NCBI GenBank assembly: GCA_965369325.1
Contig: CBDUQI010000282.1
Span: 1-6,310, forward strand
Length of the DNA: 6,310 nt
Direction of reading: 5' to 3'
Source of the DNA: CBDUQI01 sp965369325
GTDB taxonomy: Bacteria > Pseudomonadota > Gammaproteobacteria > Steroidobacterales > JBCBZW01
Every line of letters starts with the position of its first letter. Position 1 is the stretch's first letter. Of the stretch, positions 1 through 5,649 are shown piece after piece. The position numbers were made by a program, and so were the translations under genes. Under the pieces are notes generated by a model. The model was not told the DNA's origin. It was given only the letters and a program-made list of their open reading frames with translations, and did no database searches.

Positions 1-9
1 ATTATCAGA

Positions 10-25
10 CGTGAACCTCTTCACA
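10..25. promoter_or_regulatory. Putative CRP/Vfr-like operator, copy 1
   Basis: The sequence reads c-GTGA-acctct-TCACA. This is an inverted repeat matching the CRP-family consensus TGTGA-N6-TCACA at every half-site base except the first T. Its core, GTGAA-cctc-TTCAC, is a perfect 5-bp-arm dyad. A second copy lies 39 bp downstream. The location ahead of the acyltransferase gene suggests control of that gene or of an unseen gene to the left. Binding by CRP itself is an inference; another dimeric regulator with the same half-site is possible. Confidence 0.45.
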
Positions 26-48
26 TATCGCAGCTTCAGGTAACATTA

Positions 49-64
49 CGTGACAGAGTTCACA
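49..64. promoter_or_regulatory. Putative CRP/Vfr-like operator, copy 2
   Basis: The sequence reads c-GTGA-cagagt-TCACA, with the same half-sites and spacing as the copy at 10-25. Both copies share the extended form acGTGA-N4-TTCACA. If it acts as a class II activator site centred at -41.5, transcription would start near position 98, which would favour the ATG at 126 over the GTG at 81 as the start of the acyltransferase. No convincing -35/-10 pair was found (GATAAT at 71-76 is the best -10-like match), so the promoter position is open. Confidence 0.42.
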
Positions 65-125
65 ATTTCAGATAATTGACGTGTATTCGACCTCACAAAG
101 CACCCAAAACACTCAAAAATCGGCA

Positions 126-917
126 ATGCGTCGCAGCATCGAGCGGCTTTTTGGTATTTTTGCGCTTTTTTGGATCGCATCCGTGTTCTTTCTCGCTGTT
201 CTTATGTTGGCAATCACGCCCGGCCTCCGCCGGCGCCGCGCCATCACTCGCCACCTAACCGCTTTCGCGTTTCGGGCCGGGCGCCTGCCAATCACGCTGG
301 AGGGGCTGGAGCACTTGCCCGAGGCGGCCTGTGTCGTGGTCGCCAATCATGCCAGTTACCTGGACGGCCTCATTCTTACCGCTGCGCTGCCGCCCCGCTT
401 TGCCTTTGTCATCAAAAACGAGGTGACCAAGGTACCTCTGGTGCACTTTCTGCTGCAGCGTATCGGCTCTCAATTCGTCGAACGGGTGGACCGGCATCGA
501 GGCGCCGCTGATACCCGTCGCATCCTACGACTTGCGCGGGATCAGCAATCACTGGCATTTTTCCCCGAGGGTACATTTGTCAGTGAGCCAGGGCTAGCCA
601 AGTTTCGATCCGGCGCGTTTGCCGCCGCCGCAAAAGCCAGCCTGCCGATTGTGCCGGTGGTCATCAACGGGTCGCGCAAGGCACTGGATGCCGATAGTTG
701 GATTCCCCTCCCTAGGCCGATCCATGTTCGTATTCTTAGCCCTCTGCTCCCGGACGGTCACGACCGGGACGAGTTAGTTCGTCTTCGCGGGCTCAGTCGT
801 GAGGCTATTTTGAGCCACTTGGACGAACCTGATTTGGCGCCACACACTACCGCCAATACTCAATTTGACCATGCGCCGGAAGAAATGGTTCCCCACTCGG
901 CGCCAGCCACCTCTTAA
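126..917 (+). CDS. PlsC-type lysophospholipid acyltransferase (1-acyl-glycerol-3-phosphate acyltransferase family)
   Basis: The family transfers an acyl chain to a lysophospholipid, typically turning lysophosphatidate into phosphatidate, at the inner membrane. Numbered from ATG 126 (263 aa), one hydrophobic membrane segment lies at about residues 8-31. The four PlsC blocks follow in order: catalytic NHASYLD (His75, Asp80; the H-X4-D motif), the FVERVDR block near 117-123, FFPEGTF near 145-151 (glycerophosphate binding), and VPVVINGSR near 176-184. The last ~30 residues are a polar, Pro/His-rich tail without family signal. The length is normal for the family. The start is uncertain: an in-frame GTG at 81 would add 15 polar residues, and a stop at 51-53 limits extension. 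Neither start has a clear Shine-Dalgarno. ATG is preferred because the extra 45 bp are AT-richer and lack a membrane or domain role. The gene stands alone on this strand and converges with the TonB operon. Its exact acyl acceptor cannot be told; an ornithine-lipid or other lyso-lipid acyltransferase is possible. Confidence 0.9.
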   Translation: MRRSIERLFGIFALFWIASVFFLAVLMLAITPGLRRRRAITRHLTAFAFRAGRLPITLEGLEHLPEAACVVVANHASYLDGLILTAALPPRFAFVIKNEVTKVPLVHFLLQRIGSQFVERVDRHRGAADTRRILRLARDQQSLAFFPEGTFVSEPGLAKFRSGAFAAAAKASLPIVPVVINGSRKALDADSWIPLPRPIHVRILSPLLPDGHDRDELVRLRGLSREAILSHLDEPDLAPHTTANTQFDHAPEEMVPHSAPATS

Positions 918-946
918 CAACGTCGGCCAACCGGGACGCCGTGTCC

Positions 947-2248
947 TTATAATATACGCTTGCGATCGTTAACGAACTCGATCCAACCGGTCGCCTGACG
1001 GCGAGAAGAGTCATCAAAGCCCTTCGCCGACTCCAGCGTGGCTAACGCATCATCGAACTGCCCCAGTTCGGCCAGCGCCATGCCCTTGAGTACATAGGCA
1101 ACGCCTGGCTTGGTCAAGCCGCCGCCGGCCAGTGCTTGATCGCAGGAGGAGACCACGTTGCTCCAGTCGTTACGCTCATTGTAGATCTGCGCCTTTTGCA
1201 GAAATAGCTGGCCATTGCCCTTCAGCGGTGCCAGCTGATCGATTACCGACACGGCAGCCGTAAAGTTCTTCGCCTGAGTCCAGGCGGTCAGCAGCAGGTC
1301 CAAGTTCTTTTCGCTGCCCGCGATACGGCCCTTCTGAATCTCATCGGCCAGCATTTTGCCAGCCTCGTAGGGCAACTGATTAAACAGCATGATCCGCACG
1401 AGATTAAGTAGTTTGGGCTCCGTCTCAAGCAACCCGCGGTAGTAGGCCAATTTAAGTACCGAAAGGGATTCCTGATCCTTGGGTGGATTTTCCTGGCGGT
1501 AGGCACCGGACAACATCTCCCAATAGGTCAGCTTGTCGGGCCAGATCGCGACGACCTTGCGCAGCAAAGTGGACGCCGCAGTGTAGTTTTCCTGTTCAAA
1601 ATGAATCGCCAGTTCCAGCTGGTACCAGGACTCTTTCGGCTCTGCGGTGCGCTCAATCGCCTGGCGCACGCACGGCAGGGCGTTGGGGTAGTCGTTCAGC
1701 TCAGCATACGAGGACGCCATCATGATGAAGGCGTCACCGGGTGGGTCTTCCGAATCGGGAAACCAGCGTTCCAACGTCGAGATGGTCTTGCGGTGGTTCT
1801 GGTTGGTCGCATACAGCCCGGCCAGCGAGTACAGCATGCCCTGCTGAGCCTGCTTGGGCAGAATGTTCAGCGCCAGGGCTTTTTCAAAATACGGGATGGA
1901 CTCGTTGTATTTGCCCTGCTGTGCGTAGGCAAAACCATAGGTCTGGTTAACCTGCGCCTGCTCAAAGTCGTTCAGCCGGTTAGCCTGGAGCACTCGCAAC
2001 GCCTTAAACACGTCTTCGTAGCGGCTCTCACCCAGCGCCTCATGCGCAGCACTTAAGCGCTTGAATACGCGCTCGTCCATCAGCGTGTTCTTCGGCTCCT
2101 CATCGCTCGGCGGCTTGATAAAGGCCGCAGGATCGGAACACACGTTGGCGGCGAAGCTCGCCGGCGACACAAACAGCGCGCCCATCAGCGCCAATGCCGG
2201 GCCCATTGCGCCTGCACAGCGCGTCAACTGAGTGAAGCCTTTACTCAT
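947..2248 (-). CDS. Secreted tetratricopeptide-repeat protein of the TonB2 operon
   Basis: This is a 433-aa periplasmic protein that closes the operon. It has a Sec signal peptide: basic MSKGFTQLTR, a hydrophobic core at about 14-28, and likely cleavage after SFA (residue 33). The rest is alpha-helical repeats. Recognisable TPR units fall near 101-130 (YGFAYAQQGKYNESIPYFEKAL), 136-163, 174-200, 207-237, 348-375 and 384-410, with a more degenerate helical stretch between. The start is set by ATG at 2248, which overlaps the tonB stop codon as ATGA. Upstream there is only a weak GGA six bases away, so translation is probably coupled to tonB. A longer open frame reaches back inside tonB to 2332, but it would destroy the signal peptide. 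TPR proteins are regular partners of TonB2 clusters. A scaffold role for TonB, TtpC or receptor complexes is inferred; no catalytic motif is visible. Confidence 0.88.
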   Translation of the reverse strand: MSKGFTQLTRCAGAMGPALALMGALFVSPASFAANVCSDPAAFIKPPSDEEPKNTLMDERVFKRLSAAHEALGESRYEDVFKALRVLQANRLNDFEQAQVNQTYGFAYAQQGKYNESIPYFEKALALNILPKQAQQGMLYSLAGLYATNQNHRKTISTLERWFPDSEDPPGDAFIMMASSYAELNDYPNALPCVRQAIERTAEPKESWYQLELAIHFEQENYTAASTLLRKVVAIWPDKLTYWEMLSGAYRQENPPKDQESLSVLKLAYYRGLLETEPKLLNLVRIMLFNQLPYEAGKMLADEIQKGRIAGSEKNLDLLLTAWTQAKNFTAAVSVIDQLAPLKGNGQLFLQKAQIYNERNDWSNVVSSCDQALAGGGLTKPGVAYVLKGMALAELGQFDDALATLESAKGFDDSSRRQATGWIEFVNDRKRIL

Positions 2249-2871
2249 GTTTGATCCAGTTTGAACTCGATTTTCTGGCTCGCCTGACGGCGTACCGGTT
2301 GCCCATCTATCACCCGTGGTTTGAACTTCCAACGCAAAATGGCGCGGCGGGCCTCACGATCGAACAGCTTGCGCGGCTCAGAGGCGATGACCACCGGGTC
2401 TTCCACTGAGCCATCTTCAGTAATAGTGAACTCAAATTCAACCCAGCCGGAGATGCCCTGCAGCAACGCTTCGCGCGGGTACTGAGGCTGGATTCTGACG
2501 ATTGGAATCACGTCGCCTTCAGCCGCCGGGTCGCCGGGGCTCCAAGTGCCAAGATACGGGCCGGAGCCGGTCGACGGCGACACGCTAATATCCGGCGTAT
2601 CGATGTTCAGCTGTGGCGGCGGCGGTGTATCCGGCGACGGCACTTTGATTTTTGGCGGCGGCGGCGGCTTCTTCGGCGGCGGCGGCTTCTTTGGAATCCG
2701 CCGTTCTTTCACGTTGGTGATCTCATCCTGACGCACGCGCACAAAGTCCACCAACTGGGTGTCTCCGCCGCGTGCATCAAAGCCATCTTTTGCTGCAATC
2801 AGCCAGTGCATAAGCAGGAACAAAAGCAAGGCTGCTATGGTCCCGACGACGATCGCTACTGGGTATCGCAT
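2245..2871 (-). CDS. tonB: TonB energy transducer (TonB2-type, short)
   Basis: TonB carries proton-motive energy from ExbB/ExbD to outer-membrane receptors by binding their TonB box. This protein has 208 aa. An N-terminal membrane anchor lies at about residues 5-26 and holds a single ionisable residue, His22. A periplasmic linker contains three proline runs, P63-66, P69-73 and P83-86, with lysine pairs between them. A TonB C-terminal domain spans about 122-205, with the typical IQPQYPREA start (Tyr131-Pro132), a GxVxxxFTI strand, and RAILRWKFKP (176-185). It is shorter than E. coli TonB (239 aa), as is usual for TonB2 proteins that work with a TtpC partner. The start ATG at 2871 is supported by GGAG six bases upstream (2878-2881). 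It lies 16 bp after the second exbD and overlaps the TPR gene by 4 bp. Confidence 0.95.
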   Translation of the reverse strand: MRYPVAIVVGTIAALLLFLLMHWLIAAKDGFDARGGDTQLVDFVRVRQDEITNVKERRIPKKPPPPKKPPPPPKIKVPSPDTPPPPQLNIDTPDISVSPSTGSGPYLGTWSPGDPAAEGDVIPIVRIQPQYPREALLQGISGWVEFEFTITEDGSVEDPVVIASEPRKLFDREARRAILRWKFKPRVIDGQPVRRQASQKIEFKLDQT

Positions 2872-2887
2872 GAGTTACTCCGTACTG

Positions 2888-3292
2888 TTACGGGTTCGGG
2901 TCAGCCGCCAGCGATACGTTCTGTACCCCTGCCGCACTCACCTGATCCATCAGATCCAACAAAGTACCGCTGTCGGACTTGTCATCGGCGATGATGACCA
3001 CGCTGCTCTCCGGGTTCTCGGCGCGCGCGCGCTCTACCATGGAGCGAACCTGCGCCAGCTCCACCGCCTTTTTCTCCATCCAGATCTGCCCTTTGTTAGA
3101 GACCGCGATCAGAATATTGCCACGTTCTTTTTTGATCGCCGTTGCCGCAGGCGGGCGATCCGGGTCTATCCCCGTCTCCTTAATAAAGGAGGTGGTAACG
3201 ATGAAGAAAATGAGCATGATAAAAACGATATCCAACATTGGCGTAATGTTGATTTCCGTTTCGTCATCACCCTGTGCGTGTTTTCTCGCCAT
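2888..3292 (-). CDS. exbD: ExbD biopolymer transport protein, second tandem copy
   Basis: ExbD sits in the pore of the ExbB pentamer and its membrane aspartate relays protons that power TonB. This 134-aa copy has a short cytoplasmic N-terminus (MARKHAQGDD), then EINITPMLDIVFIMLIFF with the essential Asp at residue 21 (equivalent to E. coli Asp25) opening the single membrane helix at about 21-37. The periplasmic domain covers about 55-134 and ends in the usual VVIIADD...GTLLDLMDQVSAAG fold. The start ATG at 3292 has GGAG six bases upstream (3299-3302) and follows the first exbD by 14 bp. The membrane helix region matches the other copy exactly, while the periplasmic domain differs strongly, for example at residues 37-60 and in loops. 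It is probably specialised for a different partner contact, which is an inference. Confidence 0.95.
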   Translation of the reverse strand: MARKHAQGDDETEINITPMLDIVFIMLIFFIVTTSFIKETGIDPDRPPAATAIKKERGNILIAVSNKGQIWMEKKAVELAQVRSMVERARAENPESSVVIIADDKSDSGTLLDLMDQVSAAGVQNVSLAADPNP

Positions 3293-3306
3293 TTAAAACT
3301 CCGGGC

Positions 3307-3711
3307 CTAACTGGATGGCGCGGCCAGCGACACCTTGGTGGCGCCGGCAACACGTGCCTGGTCAATCACTCGAACAACCAATCCCGCATCCGAGTCGCGG
3401 TGAGAAATAATCACCACACTGGCATCCGGCTTGACCGCCAACCCTGTCTCGATATTCGCGCGCACAGCCAGGATATCGACAAGCCGCTTGTTCACTCTCA
3501 CCTGCCCCGCCTGGTCGATCTCCACCGCAATCACCTGGGACATCTTGGCGTCTTTAGGTGGCTGGTTAGACGGTCGGCTGGCATCCACCGCAACTTCTTT
3601 TACGAAAGACGTGGTGACGATAAAGAAGATCAGCATGATGAACACGATGTCCAGCATGGGCGTGATGTTAATCTCGGCTTCTTCTTCGGCGCGTTTGGTT
3701 TTACGTCTCAT
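3307..3711 (-). CDS. exbD: ExbD biopolymer transport protein, first tandem copy
   Basis: This is the upstream of two adjacent ExbD genes, also 134 aa. The cytoplasmic tip is highly charged (MRRKTKRAEEEAE). It is followed by INITPMLDIVFIMLIFF with the proton-relay Asp21, a single membrane helix at about 21-37, and a periplasmic domain at about 55-134 with SQVIAVEIDQAGQVRVNKR and VVIISHRDSDAG segments. The start ATG at 3711 is set by GGAG six bases upstream (3718-3721); the gene ends with TAG. It lies 37 bp after exbB. Both copies keep every residue known to matter in the pore, so neither looks decayed. Whether they form homodimers or an ExbD heterodimer cannot be told from sequence. TolR is an alternative family member, but the tonB, exbB and ttpC neighbours argue for ExbD. 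Confidence 0.95.
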   Translation of the reverse strand: MRRKTKRAEEEAEINITPMLDIVFIMLIFFIVTTSFVKEVAVDASRPSNQPPKDAKMSQVIAVEIDQAGQVRVNKRLVDILAVRANIETGLAVKPDASVVIISHRDSDAGLVVRVIDQARVAGATKVSLAAPSS

Positions 3712-3748
3712 AAACTACTCCGTGGCGGGCAATGTGCCGTACCTGTGC

Positions 3749-4273
3749 CTAATGGCGGCCCAGCGCATCCTCAACTCTTTCCACTTCGACGTCGGCCCGG
3801 CGCTGCAGATAATTACTTAGATACAGTCCGGACAATGCGGCCACCAGCCCCGACATGGTCGGAATAGTGGCTTTGGAAACGCCGCCTGCCATCGCGCGAG
3901 CATTGCCCGTACCCAGCACTGCCATGGTATCGAACACCGAGATCATCCCGGTAACGGTGCCCAACAGCCCAAGCAGTGGCAACACCGCCATCAGCGTTTT
4001 GATCATCAGCAACGATGCGTTCGCCTGCACGGACACCTCGGAGATGAGCTGCTCGCGTATGCGACGCGCCTGCCAGGAGGACGTATCCTCCCGTGCATCC
4101 CAGCGCTCTGCCACCTGCCGTGCCCGTCCGGGCATATCGACATTGAAAAACCACAGGCGCTCAATGATCAGCGTCCACATTAAAGTGGTGACGATCAAAA
4201 TACCCCACAGCACGTTCCCACCGGTTTCGAAAAAGTCCCGGATCGAGGTGAATGCTTCGACGAAAAAGTCCAT
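3749..4273 (-). CDS. exbB: ExbB-type proton-channel subunit (small, TonB2 type)
   Basis: ExbB forms the pentameric inner-membrane proton channel around ExbD. This is the short 174-aa form with three membrane segments, at about 20-40, 92-117 and 134-155. The cytoplasmic loop at 45-90 lies between segments 1 and 2. The MotA/TolQ/ExbB core is clear: PLLGLLGTVTGMI at 99-111 (Thr106 matches the pore-lining Thr148 of E. coli ExbB) and TIPTMSGLVAAL at 136-147 (Thr139 near E. coli Thr181). The family's usual AIP proline in segment 3 is absent, replaced by AALSG; TtpC next door keeps it. The start ATG at 4273 follows AGAGG six bases upstream (4280-4284). It lies 23 bp after the ttpC-like gene. It probably assembles with that extended paralogue and both ExbDs. 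Confidence 0.94.
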   Translation of the reverse strand: MDFFVEAFTSIRDFFETGGNVLWGILIVTTLMWTLIIERLWFFNVDMPGRARQVAERWDAREDTSSWQARRIREQLISEVSVQANASLLMIKTLMAVLPLLGLLGTVTGMISVFDTMAVLGTGNARAMAGGVSKATIPTMSGLVAALSGLYLSNYLQRRADVEVERVEDALGRH

Positions 4274-4296
4274 AACAAACCTCTCGCGCGATGCCG

Positions 4297-5649
4297 TTAC
4301 TGCAAACGCTCGGACTGTGAGGCCACGATGCCAGCGCTCTGTTCTTCGAGCACCTCTATCAGTGACTTGCTGCGCCCGGCCACAAAGCTGTGCAACAGCA
4401 CCAGCGGGATCGCCACAAACAGACCCAGCATGGTGGTTACCAGCGCTTGCGAGATACCGCCGGCCATCAGCTTCGGATCACCCGTACCAAACAGCGTAAT
4501 CTGCTGGAAGGTCTCAATCATACCTGTGACGGTACCCAGCAGCCCAAGCAGCGGCGCCACCGCAGCCAATACCTTCAAAGTATTCTGACCACTTTCCAGC
4601 CGCGGGGTTTCCTTCAGGATCGCCTCGTCCATCTTCAGCTCTAGCGTATCGGTGTCGACATCGCGATTTTCGTGATAAACGCTGAGGATACGTCCCAGTG
4701 CGTTACCGGTGTTCGGGGTGTCGGACTTGAGCTGGCTACGGATTTTCGCGCCAGCGGTGAACAGGGCCATCAAACGCATCAGCGCGATCAGCAAACCAAT
4801 CGCCCCAATGCCTAAAATCACGTAGCCCACAAAGCCACCCTGCGCGATACGTTCCATCGGGCTCGGCGCCTGAATCAGCAAACGCATGAGGCCACCAAAG
4901 CTGGGGTCGACCGCCATCGGCACGGTGCCACCAGTCGCGCTGGCCAGGCCGCCCGCGAGCGACTGGAAACGCGGCTCAGGCTGACGCGGGAGCTCTTTAA
5001 TGGTCTGGTTATCCGGATCGTAATCCAGAAACTTGTCGCCCGTGGTGAGATTGAAAGCCCCCACGCGCACGACATTAGCTGAGGTGGGTGCGCCTTCGGA
5101 ATCGACGATGGGCGAATCGAAACTCACGACCTTGCCGGACTCGACCATCTCCTCCAGCAACAGGATACGCAGCCGGTCCAATTCCTCAATAGAAGGCAGA
5201 TCCGTCGCGTCCGCCAGCTTTGACAACAGGTCGCCGGCGCGAGCGTTGTACTGCGCCGTGATCAGAGAGCTTTTTACCAGCCCGTTGGTATCGCCAGCGA
5301 CCTGGCGCACCACACCGAACAACTCACCCATATCACCCACGCGGATGCGCTTGGTTTCTTCCAGCTCAGCCAGCGCTACTTCGTTGTCGTCAAAGCGTTG
5401 CTTCAACGAGGCACTGCGCCCGTTCTCCGCATTCAGATCACTCTGCACTTTTTGCAGCAGGCTGCGCTGCTCGTTGCGAGCACTCACAAACTCGCGTTCG
5501 CGCGCCGCATTTTCGGAGGCGGTTTTCTGGCGATAGTCTTTGGCTGCGCGCAGCAGATCGTCAAGGTTGGCCTGCGCGCTCGCGGTGGTACCGGCGCCAA
5601 GCAATAGGCCACCTAGCAACAGGGCTAAGGCAGGTTTAAAGAATTTCAT
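4297..5649 (-). CDS. ttpC: TtpC-like protein: ExbB/TolQ channel with signal peptide and periplasmic coiled-coil extension
   Basis: TtpC is the extra ExbB paralogue needed for TonB2-dependent uptake in Vibrio. This protein is 450 aa. A signal peptide occupies 1-25 (hydrophobic 6-20, cleavage at ASA-QA). A periplasmic region covers about 26-265, with a heptad-like coiled coil at about 40-100 rich in Glu, Arg and Gln, and then a mixed region. Three membrane segments lie at about 272-297, 357-382 and 400-423. The C-terminal MotA/TolQ/ExbB core shows PLLGLLGTVTGMI (366-378) and ALVTTMLGLFVAIP (402-415). The start ATG at 5649 has a strong GGAGG seven bases upstream (5657-5661) and overlaps the stop codon of the DUF3450 gene as ATGA, so the two are probably translationally coupled. 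The identification rests on architecture and neighbours; the symbol is given by analogy to Vibrio. Confidence 0.9.
   Translation of the reverse strand: MKFFKPALALLLGGLLLGAGTTASAQANLDDLLRAAKDYRQKTASENAAREREFVSARNEQRSLLQKVQSDLNAENGRSASLKQRFDDNEVALAELEETKRIRVGDMGELFGVVRQVAGDTNGLVKSSLITAQYNARAGDLLSKLADATDLPSIEELDRLRILLLEEMVESGKVVSFDSPIVDSEGAPTSANVVRVGAFNLTTGDKFLDYDPDNQTIKELPRQPEPRFQSLAGGLASATGGTVPMAVDPSFGGLMRLLIQAPSPMERIAQGGFVGYVILGIGAIGLLIALMRLMALFTAGAKIRSQLKSDTPNTGNALGRILSVYHENRDVDTDTLELKMDEAILKETPRLESGQNTLKVLAAVAPLLGLLGTVTGMIETFQQITLFGTGDPKLMAGGISQALVTTMLGLFVAIPLVLLHSFVAGRSKSLIEVLEEQSAGIVASQSERLQ

Noticed and set aside
79..97. Third CRP-like site (acGTG...TCACA)
   Set aside because: Half-sites are two bases too far apart and the left half is degraded; kept out of the operator count.
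918..946. Bidirectional rho-independent terminator between the convergent genes
   Set aside because: Only short, interrupted pairing (for example CGG-ccaa-CCG) and no U-tract in either direction; the gap is just 29 bp.
947..955. TATAAT-like -10 box in ttataatat
   Set aside because: It overlaps the TPR stop codon, with no -35 element at proper spacing and no gene placed to use it.
966..975. Perfect 10-bp palindrome tcgttaacga
   Set aside because: It lies within the coding end of the TPR gene, occurs once, and is short enough to be chance.
2249..2332. N-terminal extension of the TPR protein by 28 residues inside tonB
   Set aside because: It would bury the signal peptide, overlaps the conserved TonB C-terminal domain, and the Met at 2248 gives a standard ATGA overlap.
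2616..2696. GGC-rich tandem repeat as a possible DNA repeat element
   Set aside because: Explained by the proline codons of the TonB linker.
2759..3310. Long plus-strand open frame opposite tonB and exbD
   Set aside because: It is an antisense shadow of two well-supported genes, with arginine/histidine-rich composition and no ribosome site.
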